Shown piece after piece: positions 1 through 6,724 of a stretch of DNA of 8,948 nt (its first letter is position 1; every line of letters starts with the position of its first letter). The notes beneath the pieces were generated by a model. It did not search any database. It was not told the DNA's origin and was given only the letters and a program-made list of their open reading frames with translations. The stretch comes from Tannerella sp. GTDB lineage: Bacteria > Bacteroidota > Bacteroidia > Bacteroidales > Tannerellaceae. Location: assembly GCA_031282485.1 (NCBI GenBank), contig JAITDQ010000063.1, positions 1 to 8,948 of the forward strand. Direction: 5' to 3'. The translations under genes were made by a program, and so were the position numbers.

Positions 1-14
1 ACCGGAGTTTCCGT

Positions 15-154
15 CTTAGGGATGAATAATAAATAAAGTATAATTGTATCCCACAAAGGCACAGAGACCACAAAGCCTACAAAGAAAGAACTTTGTGATC
101 TTAGTGTCTTTGTGGGACATTACTGTTATTAGTTGTTTATTTCGCATCCCTTAG
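15..154. repeat. nested palindromic repeat element, ~140 bp
   Basis: Two nested pairs of inverted arms share one centre. The inner pair, 49-75 and 91-117, is 27 bp long with 23 matches by my count and a 15-bp loop. Its arms are built from short CACAAAG-like units, such as CCACAAAG on the left and CTTTGTGG on the right. The outer pair, 15-24 and 145-154, reads CTTAGGGATG on the left and its near-complement CATCCCTTAG on the right, with 9 of 10 matches. Between inner and outer arms are A/T-rich stretches of 24 and 27 bp that are loosely complementary. The shape suits a dispersed non-coding palindrome or MITE-like element. CACAAAG-type hairpins are, from memory, common as dispersed repeats in environmental bacteria. 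No transposase is present and no target-site duplication was identified. Confidence 0.6.
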
Positions 155-166
155 GAGTCAGCGATG

Positions 167-326
167 CTTGCAAAAACCGGAAAATGATCTGTGGGAAGGT
201 CTTGCACGCTTACAAAGACCGGAAAATGATCCGTGGGAGGGTCTTGCACGTTTACAAAGGCCGGAAAATGGTCCGTGGGAGGGTTTTGCACGCTTACAAA
301 AGTCTGCGAACAGCCGTTCGGAGCAT
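167..326. repeat. tandem array of 42-bp units, ~3.8 copies
   Basis: Units lie at 201-242, 243-284 and 285-326, with a shortened 34-bp first copy at 167-200 that lacks 8 bp near its left end. Each full unit starts C/T-TTGCACG, continues with TTACAAA, and in the two best copies has CCGGAAAATG followed by CCGTGGGAGGGT. The two central copies differ at only three positions. The 285-326 copy matches well for about 16 bp and then diverges, and after 327 only TTTGCA is recognisable. The unit is a multiple of three and free of stops in several frames, so it creates repetitive open frames, for example DHFPVF-type repeats on the minus strand. The differences between good copies fall in all three codon phases, which argues against protein-level selection. 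Confidence 0.85.
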
Positions 327-409
327 TTTGCATCTATTCCGTATGGATTCCTGCGCGAGTAGTTACTCTTTTTTTCCGTTCATGAAGGGTTCTCGTCGGT
401 GACGAAACT

Positions 410-1867
410 TTAATTGTTCCACCGGTATGATACGACCGAGCGGGGAGGCAGTTCGCATTTGAAAATGCGTTCACCGTCGGAGAGGGAGAAGGTGCGCTCT
501 TCCGCTGCGTCGTTGAGGACGACGAAGGCGTATGATTCATCCGGATTGATAAATGCGCTGTAGACCAGTCCGCCGGCTTCGTATCCGCGGCTTGCGATGC
601 GGAAGGCGCCCGGCTTTACTACGGACGAAAGGTGGCCGATTACATAATAATGTGAATTACGGGTGATTGTCCGGTAATCGGATTTGTCGATGTCGACGGC
701 TCCGTAGCAGGTTCGGCAACCGCCTTCGCGATTGGGGCCGCGTTCGCTGTCGAGCATCAGGTTCCATACGATAACGCCCCGGCACCAGTTGTTGACCGTT
801 CCCAGTCCCGTTTCGCGCATATCCTGCATCAGGCGTTTCTCAAGATTGCGACCGTCGTTCCATGTGCCGATAGAAGTTTCCGTAAAAACGAGTTCCTTAT
901 CGGGATATGCGTCATGTATCCTGTTCAGTTCTTCCCTGTTGCCCGAATAATTGTGATATGCTGCGCCGGCGACATGGGGCGAGGCTTCCGCATCTTCGTA
1001 GATACGAACGGGATAGCTTTTCTGGTCTTCGATTCGGTCGTAATCATAGTTATGGTCGAAGGCGTAAATCTTCGTGTTGAGGCCGGCGGTTTTCATTGCC
1101 GGGGCAAGGGATTTTTTCAGAAAAGCGGCCTGTTCCTGCCAGCCCATGAACAGGGATGCCGAATTGCCGCGATTGAGCGGTTCGTTTTGCGGCGTAACCG
1201 CATAGATTGGTATTCCGGCTTTTTCGAAAGCTTTTATCCATTTCACAAAATAGGCGGCATAGTCGTCATAATACGCGGGATTGAGATGACCGCCCGTCCA
1301 TGACGGATACGCGGCTTTACGCTCAAGGTTGTCAATTTTCATCCAGCGCGGACAAGTCCACGGCGACCCCATGACTTTAAGCGACGGATTGATACGCAGG
1401 ATTTCTTTCAGGACGGGGATTACGTACTCCGTTTCCTCGTCCGTCAAGGCGAAATTTTCGATGCCTTTTTTGTCGCAACAGGTATATTCGCTAAGGGAAA
1501 AATCGGAACAGCCGATAGAAATGCGCACGTAACTGTGTCCCATTTTCAGGTTTGAAGAAAACGTTTCGTAAAGGAACGCCGAGCGTTCGTCCACGCTCAT
1601 CTGCAGCAGGTTCCATGCGGTAGAACCGGTTATCGCCGCGCCGAAGCCGTCGATCTCCTGATAGCGGACGGAGGAATCAACGACCACAAAATTTTCGGAG
1701 GCCGACGCTTCGTCTGAAAAAGGGATTATCGCATAAGCGAACTCTTTCGTACGGTCGGCGGTCGTGACAAACATGCTCACATTACCGACCGGCTGCGGCA
1801 CACAAGACTGCACCCCCCCTCCTATTACGGCGGCACCTAAGCACAGATATAAAATATTCGTCTTCAT
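410..1867 (-). CDS. glycoside hydrolase family 30 lipoprotein (glucosylceramidase-like / beta-1,6-glucanase-like)
   Basis: This 485-residue exported retaining glycosidase probably cleaves beta-linked glucans or related beta-glycosides at the cell surface or in the periplasm. A short signal peptide ends in V-Q-S-C, which makes Cys22 the likely lipidated residue. The (beta/alpha)8 catalytic domain begins near residue 70 with DGFGAAITG. RISIGCSDFSLSEYT (115-129) and SPWTCPRWMK (168-177) align with human GBA by eye. VTPQNEP (224-230) supplies the acid/base Glu229 and VFTETS (327-332) the nucleophile Glu330. The last 70 or so residues form the usual GH30 beta domain, with VVLND at 449-453. All key catalytic residues are intact. 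In Bacteroidota such proteins often belong to subfamily GH30_3 (endo-beta-1,6-glucanases), but I cannot fix the subfamily or substrate. The gene lies 41 bp downstream of the DUF6340-like gene with no promoter visible between them, so it is probably co-transcribed. No SusC/SusD genes lie beside it. The ATG is supported by the lipoprotein signal directly after it and by GAAGAG just upstream. Confidence 0.93.
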   Translation of the reverse strand: MKTNILYLCLGAAVIGGGVQSCVPQPVGNVSMFVTTADRTKEFAYAIIPFSDEASASENFVVVDSSVRYQEIDGFGAAITGSTAWNLLQMSVDERSAFLYETFSSNLKMGHSYVRISIGCSDFSLSEYTCCDKKGIENFALTDEETEYVIPVLKEILRINPSLKVMGSPWTCPRWMKIDNLERKAAYPSWTGGHLNPAYYDDYAAYFVKWIKAFEKAGIPIYAVTPQNEPLNRGNSASLFMGWQEQAAFLKKSLAPAMKTAGLNTKIYAFDHNYDYDRIEDQKSYPVRIYEDAEASPHVAGAAYHNYSGNREELNRIHDAYPDKELVFTETSIGTWNDGRNLEKRLMQDMRETGLGTVNNWCRGVIVWNLMLDSERGPNREGGCRTCYGAVDIDKSDYRTITRNSHYYVIGHLSSVVKPGAFRIASRGYEAGGLVYSAFINPDESYAFVVLNDAAEERTFSLSDGERIFKCELPPRSVVSYRWNN

Positions 1868-1880
1868 CTCTTCTATTGCG

Positions 1881-1915
1881 TTAATTGTTAATCATTAATT
1901 GTTAATTATTAATTA
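1881..1915. repeat. AT-rich direct/palindromic repeat at a gene junction
   Basis: TTAATTGTTAAT occurs twice, at 1881-1892 and 1895-1906, with a 2-bp spacer, and is followed by TATTAATTA. The units are partly self-complementary. The sequence fills most of the gap between the DUF6340-like gene and the GH30 gene and supplies the stop codon and last Asn codon of the former. Similar TTAATTGTTAAT-type strings are, from memory, frequent in Bacteroidales intergenic DNA. Confidence 0.6.
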
Positions 1916-2958
1916 CTCTCCCGGAGTTGCCGGGACAGGACGCTGTCGTTTTTCGCCCGTCCTTTAAGGATTTCCAGATACATTTTTTGCAGTTTCGTAT
2001 AATCATTATCTTCGCCTGCATTTGTTACAAAAAGCCGGTAAGATTCTTCCGCGTATCCGACCGCCTTTTCAAAGTCGCCGGCAATCTCGCTGCATAATGC
2101 AAGATTGGACAGCAAACGGGCTTTCGGATTCCATTTGCCGGTTTTGGACAGTAACGTTTCCCATATCCCGGCAGCCTCGTTCCACTTGGCGACGGCGGCA
2201 CAGGCCGCGCCCCGTTTCCATTCGGAAGATATGGCGGTATAATACCACCGGTTGTCGTAAGACCAGTAAGGCACAAAATTCACCTGCACCTTTTCGCCCG
2301 TAACGGACGACAGATAGCGCATCGCATACAGAACGTCCGCTTCGGTAATATTTGCTGCCTGCGAATCATCCGGCAACAGCCACCGCAGGGAATCGGAAAA
2401 AGGAAAAGTATACACTTCTTTCTGTCCCGGCCATAAGGCTCTTAACTCGCCGAAGAGGGTTACCCGGAGAAACGGTTCGAAAAAATAACCGTTGAATCCG
2501 GTCTCGTCCACCTCCGTTAGAAGGACAAAGTTGTCTAACGAAATCAGGGCGTCTACGCCGTAATCGTCGCAAAGCGCCTGCACGTCATGCGCCGAAAACG
2601 GTCTTTTGTCGTAGAAAACCGAATCCCGGCGCAGTGTGTCTTCACACAGCCTTACATCGTAAAAAACAGGGGATGCGGCAATGCTTTTGCCTAACTGCAA
2701 ACAGAAAACAGCGGCGGTACTGTCGGCCGACACCTGCATTTCCGTGACACCCTTCCCGGCGCGTTTACGTTGATGACCTGTATTATCCGGCTGCTGTGCG
2801 GCATTGTTGACAATCATAACCGTCTGTATTTCCGGCGGGAATGTGATTGCCGCAGGGTTATACGTTTCTATTTCCAGGCTTCTGACGGAACTGCACGAGA
2901 ATAAGACGGCTGCGGCTGCGGGGAATAAAATGGCTGCTAAAAGACGGGGTTGTTTCAT
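1909..2958 (-). CDS. DUF6340-like lipoprotein with TPR-like C-terminus
   Basis: This 349-residue protein has no known biochemical function. Its signal peptide ends in L-F-S-C, so Cys22 is the likely lipid anchor, followed by SSVRSLEIETYNPA. The family resemblance, from memory, is to DUF6340, a conserved Bacteroidota lipoprotein family. Features that fit are IQTVMIVNN near residues 44-52, the middle segment ALISLDNF (137-144), and the block WYYTAISSEWKRGAACAA (238-255). Residues from about 250 to 345 are helical, with helix pairs such as AKWNEAAGIWETLL and AGDFEKAVGYAEESYRLF that resemble tetratricopeptide repeats, so a protein-binding role at the inner face of the outer membrane is a reasonable inference. 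It lies between a TIM-barrel gene and a GH30 gene, but that context does not define its job. The stop codon lies inside an AT-rich repeat. The ATG start is supported by the signal peptide beginning within a few residues. Confidence 0.85.
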   Translation of the reverse strand: MKQPRLLAAILFPAAAAVLFSCSSVRSLEIETYNPAAITFPPEIQTVMIVNNAAQQPDNTGHQRKRAGKGVTEMQVSADSTAAVFCLQLGKSIAASPVFYDVRLCEDTLRRDSVFYDKRPFSAHDVQALCDDYGVDALISLDNFVLLTEVDETGFNGYFFEPFLRVTLFGELRALWPGQKEVYTFPFSDSLRWLLPDDSQAANITEADVLYAMRYLSSVTGEKVQVNFVPYWSYDNRWYYTAISSEWKRGAACAAVAKWNEAAGIWETLLSKTGKWNPKARLLSNLALCSEIAGDFEKAVGYAEESYRLFVTNAGEDNDYTKLQKMYLEILKGRAKNDSVLSRQLRESN

Positions 2959-2991
2959 TACGTTTTATTAAAATGAGAAATAAGCCAGACG

Positions 2992-3036
2992 GGAAATGAG
3001 CCGGATAACCGTTTCCGGTTTCTCACGGCTCATTCC
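2992..3036 (-). terminator. GC-rich hairpin after the TIM-barrel gene, possible terminator or attenuator
   Basis: Read on the minus strand, GGAATGAGCCG pairs with CGGCTCATTTCC, giving a 9-bp perfect stem plus two further G-C pairs beyond a one-base bulge. The loop contains a second small stem, CGGTT with AACCG in plus-strand terms (3016-3020 and 3007-3011). The structure starts 11 nt after the TIM-barrel stop codon and ends 33 nt before the DUF6340-like start. The trailing T-run on the minus strand is only three long, so classical Rho-independent termination would be weak. It could instead protect the 3' end of a processed transcript. Confidence 0.45.
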
Positions 3037-3047
3037 GCGTTCAATTT

Positions 3048-3923
3048 TCAAGCATAATCGCTTATGGCTTTAAAATATCCGATTGATTCGGCTATTCCAA
3101 GGAACGGGTCTTTCATATCTTTTTCATACTCAAGACTGCATTTTCCCGTATAATTCACCTTGCGCATCATCTTTACCAGCGCCGGGAAATCTATCTTGCC
3201 GCGCCCGATTTCAATCCCGTGCCCGGCTTTGGTCGAATCCGTAACGTCTTTGATGTGCATGTCGAAGACGCGCGTGTGGTATTTCTTCAAATCGTCCACC
3301 GGGTCGCAGCCGTTACGCAGGTCGTGACCGATGTCGAGGCACATACCCATGCGCGGGTCGAGGTTTTTGGTGTGTTCCCACGCATCTTTGGCATCCGGGT
3401 AAGTCTTTATATCCGGGCCGTGAAGATGGATTGCATAATGAAAATCATACTCTTTCACTTTTTTGTCGACGTAGGGCAGCAATTCATAACCCGGCACCCC
3501 GACAATCAGTTTTACACCCACACGTTTAGCGTATTCAAAGCCTTTGTCCACGGCCTCTTCCGAACTCATATAGATAGGCCCGACGCCATATCCCGTGACT
3601 TCGTAGGAAGCGCATTTCTCATGAAAAGCCTTTATTTGCTCGTCCGTTGCATTGAGCGGCAAATGGAAATCCTTAATGCAGAGATAATGGACGTCGAGTC
3701 TTTTCAATGTTTTCAGGGTTGTTTCCAGATCAAAATTCACAAACGTAAAACCCGCCATTCCCAGCTGGAACGGATTCGTTGCTTTCGCTTTTTTGGGTTT
3801 AATCGCCTGATCGGTTTCCGCCGACCGTACGCCGGCCGTCAACTGTTCGCCGATTAACGGCGTCGCTCCCAGCATAGCAACTCCGGCTATGCTCTTCTTT
3901 AAAAAATTTCTTCTGTCTGACAT
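3048..3923 (-). CDS. Tat-exported sugar phosphate isomerase/epimerase-like TIM-barrel protein
   Basis: This 291-residue protein belongs to the xylose isomerase-like TIM-barrel superfamily (AP endonuclease 2 fold), whose members isomerise or epimerise sugars using divalent metals. The N-terminus carries a twin-arginine signal, DRRNFLKKS (residues 3-11) followed by a hydrophobic stretch, so export in folded form is expected. This supports the chosen start. The mature barrel begins near residue 50 (PFQLGMAGFTF). Likely metal or active-site strands are IHLHGPD (165-171), MCLDIGHD (194-201, with Asp197 and His200), DMHIKD (221-226, with His223) and SLEYE (263-267). The pattern matches periplasmic Bacteroidota members often annotated as sugar phosphate isomerase/epimerase, whose true substrates are mostly unknown. 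The gene follows valS after 74 bp. No recognisable -7 box was found in that gap, so it may depend on valS readthrough or on a degenerate promoter. Its relation to the GH30 enzyme two genes downstream is only suggestive. Confidence 0.88.
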   Translation of the reverse strand: MSDRRNFLKKSIAGVAMLGATPLIGEQLTAGVRSAETDQAIKPKKAKATNPFQLGMAGFTFVNFDLETTLKTLKRLDVHYLCIKDFHLPLNATDEQIKAFHEKCASYEVTGYGVGPIYMSSEEAVDKGFEYAKRVGVKLIVGVPGYELLPYVDKKVKEYDFHYAIHLHGPDIKTYPDAKDAWEHTKNLDPRMGMCLDIGHDLRNGCDPVDDLKKYHTRVFDMHIKDVTDSTKAGHGIEIGRGKIDFPALVKMMRKVNYTGKCSLEYEKDMKDPFLGIAESIGYFKAISDYA

Positions 3924-3997
3924 GATTTAAACTTTTTTTTGTTCATACTAATAATTCAGTCTCTATTATTTTCATAAAAATAATTTCAGCAGGTAAT

Positions 3998-6622
3998 TCA
4001 TTCACCTTTCAGATTAGCGATGCTTTCGCGCAATGTTTTTATTTTACTTTCCGCATCGGCCTGTTTTTTCCGTTCGTTTGCGACGATTTCCGGTTTCGCA
4101 TTGGCCACAAATTTTTCATTCCCGAGTTTTTTCATTACCGAGCGGAGGAATCCTTCCAGATAGGCTATTTCCTGCTCCATTTTCCCGGTTTCTTCTTCGA
4201 CATTAATCGCGCCTCCGAGCGGGACGGCATACTCGGCGGTTCCGACCATGAAGGATGCCGCCGCCGCATCCTTGTCCGCACGCGCTATGTTTTCAAGATT
4301 ACACATTTTCATTATCACGGCATTATATTCGGAGAGATGTTCTCCCGAAACGATATTCAGCGCAAGCGTATCCTTATTCGGGATATTCCGTTCGAGGCGT
4401 ACGGAGCGGACGCCTGCCACAATCTGTTTCACGACTTCAAAGTCTGCGACTGATTTTTCATCCTTCCGGCCGGCATCGGGCATCCGCATCACCATGATAC
4501 TTTCGCCTGCCTTGCGTTCGGATATGGATTGCCATACTTCTTCCGTAATAAACGGCATGAACGGATGAAGCATCCGCATGAGTTTCTCGAAAAACGCAAG
4601 CGTAGCCCCGTATGTTACCGCGTCTGCCGGCTGCAGGTAAGCGGGTTTGACCATTTCGAGATACCACGATGAAAACTCGTCCCAGAACAGCTTGTAAACC
4701 GTCATCAACGCTTCCGAGATGCGGTATTTCTCCAGTTCGCCGTCGACCTGTTCGACTGCGGCGGACAGTCGCGCATCAAACCAGTTGATAGCCACCCGTG
4801 CCGAATCCGGTTGCGGTACGTCGTCCGCGACCGCCCAGCCTTTCACCAGACGGAGGGCGTTCCATATCTTATTATTGAAATTGCGTCCCTGTTCGCAGAG
4901 GGCTTCGTCGAAAGGCAAGTCATTCCCGGCAGGAGATGAAAGCAGCATCCCCATACGGACGCCGTCCGCACCGTATTTGTCCATTAACAGGATCGGGTCG
5001 GGAGAGTTCCCGAGCGATTTCGACATTTTGCGTCCCAGTTTGTCACGAACGATGCCCGTGAAATATACGTTGTAAAAACAGGGCTTTTCACGGTATTCAA
5101 AACCGGACATGATCATGCGGGCGACCCAGAAAAAGATGATTTCGGGCGCCGTCACCAGGTCGTTCGTCGGGTAATAATAGTTTATATCTTCATTATCCGG
5201 GTTGTTTATCCCGTCGAAAACGGAAATCGGCCACAGCCACGAGGAGAACCATGTATCCAGACAATCCTCATCCTGACGCAAATCGCGGAGCGTCAAACCC
5301 GGATTACCCGATTTTTCGCGTGCAAGCCGCAAGGCCTCTTCCTCCGTTTCGGCGACCACGTATCCTCCTTCCGGCAGGTAATAAGCCGGGATACGGTGCC
5401 CCCACCACAGCTGACGCGAGATACACCAGTCCTTGATATTTTCCATCCAGTGGCGGTACATGTTTTTGAATTTGGCGGGATAAAACCGAATGGTATCATT
5501 CATGACAGCCTCCAGCGCCGGCCGCGCCATATCTTCCATTTTCAGGAACCACTGCATCGACAGTTTCGGTTCAATCGGGACATCCGTTCTTTCGGAGAAT
5601 CCTACCTTATTCGTGTAATCTTCCTCTTTTTCGAGCAGCCCGGCCGCGGCAAGATCCCGTACAATCTGTCGGCGCACCTCAAAACGATCCATTCCGATAT
5701 AGATTTCTCCCGCCTCGCTGATCGTTCCGTCATCATTAAAGATGTCTATCGAAGGGAGGCTGTATTTTTCTCCCAGCATATAGTCGTTCACGTCGTGTGC
5801 AGGCGTCACTTTCAGGCATCCGGTGCCAAATTCCGTGTCCACATAATCATCTTCAATAACCGGCACGGCGCGGTTCACAAGCGGTACAATCACTTTTTTC
5901 CCGCGCAGGTGTCTGTTTTTCGGGTCGTTCGGATTGATACACATCGCCGTATCGCCCATAATCGTTTCCGGGCGTGTAGTGGCGACCACGGCATAACCGT
6001 CTTCACCTTCAATCCGGTAGCGGAGATAATAGAGTTTTCCCTGCTGTTCCCTGTATATCACTTCTTCGTCCGACAGTGCGGTGAGCGCTTTCGGATCCCA
6101 GTTGACCATTCGTACGCCGCGGTATATTTTTCCTTTATTAAACAGGTCGACAAAAACTTTCAGGACGCTTGCGGAGCGTTTTTCGTCCATGGTAAAACAC
6201 GTTCGGTCCCAGTCACACGAAGCGCCCAGTTTTTTCAGCTGTTCAAGGATGATGCCGCCGTATTTTCGCGTCCAGTCCCAGGCATGTTCCAGATAGGCCT
6301 CGCGTGTAAGGTCTGTTTTGCGGATACCTTCGGCGGCCAGTTTGGCCACCACTTTGGCTTCGGTAGATATCGAAGCGTGGTCGGTACCCGGCACCCAACA
6401 GGCGTTTTTGCCTTTCATCCGCGCACGGCGCACCAGGATGTCCTGTATCGTATTATTTAACATGTGCCCCATGTGCAGTATTCCCGTCACATTGGGCGGC
6501 GGTATGACAATTGTGTACGGCTCGCGTTCGTCCGGCTCCGATTTGAATAATTTGTGATCCAACCAGTATTGATACCACTTTTCTTCAACCTTTGAGGGGT
6601 CATATTTTGTTGCTAATTCCAT
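3998..6622 (-). CDS. valS: valine--tRNA ligase (valyl-tRNA synthetase)
   Basis: This cytoplasmic class I aminoacyl-tRNA synthetase charges tRNA-Val with valine and hydrolyses mischarged Thr-tRNA-Val. Its 874 residues fit the family (Bacillus about 880, E. coli about 950). The HIGH-type signature [13 protein letters not shown] spans 41-53. The CP1 editing domain lies around 195-345, with [14 protein letters not shown] (214-227) and [16 protein letters not shown] (266-281). [18 protein letters not shown] (398-415) and [12 protein letters not shown] (454-465) rebuild the catalytic core, and the KMSKS loop is at 532-536. The anticodon-binding helical domain runs from about 610 to 740. The charged, heptad-like C-terminus (about 810-874) is the tRNA-binding coiled-coil arm typical of ValRS. 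No key motif is missing. The gene is divergent from topA, with its own -7 box about 32 nt upstream of the ATG. Alternative starts inside the N-terminal domain would remove conserved sequence, so this ATG is preferred. Confidence 0.98.
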   Translation of the reverse strand: MELATKYDPSKVEEKWYQYWLDHKLFKSEPDEREPYTIVIPPPNVTGILHMGHMLNNTIQDILVRRARMKGKNACWVPGTDHASISTEAKVVAKLAAEGIRKTDLTREAYLEHAWDWTRKYGGIILEQLKKLGASCDWDRTCFTMDEKRSASVLKVFVDLFNKGKIYRGVRMVNWDPKALTALSDEEVIYREQQGKLYYLRYRIEGEDGYAVVATTRPETIMGDTAMCINPNDPKNRHLRGKKVIVPLVNRAVPVIEDDYVDTEFGTGCLKVTPAHDVNDYMLGEKYSLPSIDIFNDDGTISEAGEIYIGMDRFEVRRQIVRDLAAAGLLEKEEDYTNKVGFSERTDVPIEPKLSMQWFLKMEDMARPALEAVMNDTIRFYPAKFKNMYRHWMENIKDWCISRQLWWGHRIPAYYLPEGGYVVAETEEEALRLAREKSGNPGLTLRDLRQDEDCLDTWFSSWLWPISVFDGINNPDNEDINYYYPTNDLVTAPEIIFFWVARMIMSGFEYREKPCFYNVYFTGIVRDKLGRKMSKSLGNSPDPILLMDKYGADGVRMGMLLSSPAGNDLPFDEALCEQGRNFNNKIWNALRLVKGWAVADDVPQPDSARVAINWFDARLSAAVEQVDGELEKYRISEALMTVYKLFWDEFSSWYLEMVKPAYLQPADAVTYGATLAFFEKLMRMLHPFMPFITEEVWQSISERKAGESIMVMRMPDAGRKDEKSVADFEVVKQIVAGVRSVRLERNIPNKDTLALNIVSGEHLSEYNAVIMKMCNLENIARADKDAAAASFMVGTAEYAVPLGGAINVEEETGKMEQEIAYLEGFLRSVMKKLGNEKFVANAKPEIVANERKKQADAESKIKTLRESIANLKGE

Positions 6623-6654
6623 ATAATTACGTTCGTTTTTATAAATTCATGCTG

Positions 6655-6662
6655 CAAAAATA
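6655..6662 (-). promoter_or_regulatory. valS promoter -7 box (TATTTTTG)
   Basis: On the minus strand TATTTTTG matches the Bacteroidota primary sigma factor -7 consensus TAnnTTTG. It ends 32 nt before the valS start codon, giving a short A/T-rich leader. The -33 TTG element about 20 nt further upstream is not well conserved, so the assignment rests on the -7 box and its position. Confidence 0.55.
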
Positions 6663-6692
6663 ATAAATTTAATCGAGAATGAAGATTTTTTG

Positions 6693-6700
6693 TATCTTTG
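6693..6700 (+). promoter_or_regulatory. topA promoter -7 box (TATCTTTG)
   Basis: TATCTTTG is a full match to the Bacteroidota -7 consensus TAnnTTTG and ends 24 nt before the topA ATG. Transcription would start a few bases downstream, leaving a leader of under 20 nt. No clear -33 TTG is seen near 6670. The 30 bp between this box and the divergent valS box would have to hold both upstream elements. Confidence 0.65.
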
Positions 6701-6724
6701 CGGCGGTTTTTAATTAATGTAAGT

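Larger units (their letters stand above)
1..409. other. gene-poor, repeat-bearing intergenic region
   Basis: No convincing coding sequence lies here. The region holds a palindromic element (about 15-154) followed by a 42-bp tandem array (167-326). The remaining stretch up to the GH30 stop codon (327-409) shows a decayed start of a further repeat unit and a run of seven T at 369-375, and nothing else I can interpret. Open frames cross the tandem array on both strands, but they exist because the 42-bp unit is a multiple of three and lacks stops. They have no recognisable domain. Confidence 0.7.

Noticed and set aside
15..330. Possible CRISPR array
   Set aside because: The repeats are directly abutting 42-bp tandem units without unique spacers, and no cas genes are present.
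151..333. Minus-strand open frame with DHFPVF-type 14-residue repeats just downstream of GH30, plus two plus-strand frames over the same DNA
   Set aside because: All come from the 42-bp tandem unit being free of stops. Copy differences show no codon-phase bias and the plus-strand frames start at TTG codons, so I treat the region as a DNA repeat.
357..375. GAGT/ACTC hairpin followed by seven T, terminator-like on the plus strand
   Set aside because: The stem is only four base pairs and no plus-strand gene precedes it in the window.
3965..3984. AT-only palindrome ATTATTTT/AAAATAAT after the valS stop
   Set aside because: An 8-bp stem with no G-C pairs is unlikely to terminate transcription and is expected by chance in AT-rich intergenic DNA.
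5396..6460. Long plus-strand open frame (354 codons) antisense to valS
   Set aside because: It lies wholly inside valS, which has every family motif, and its translation shows no recognisable domain.
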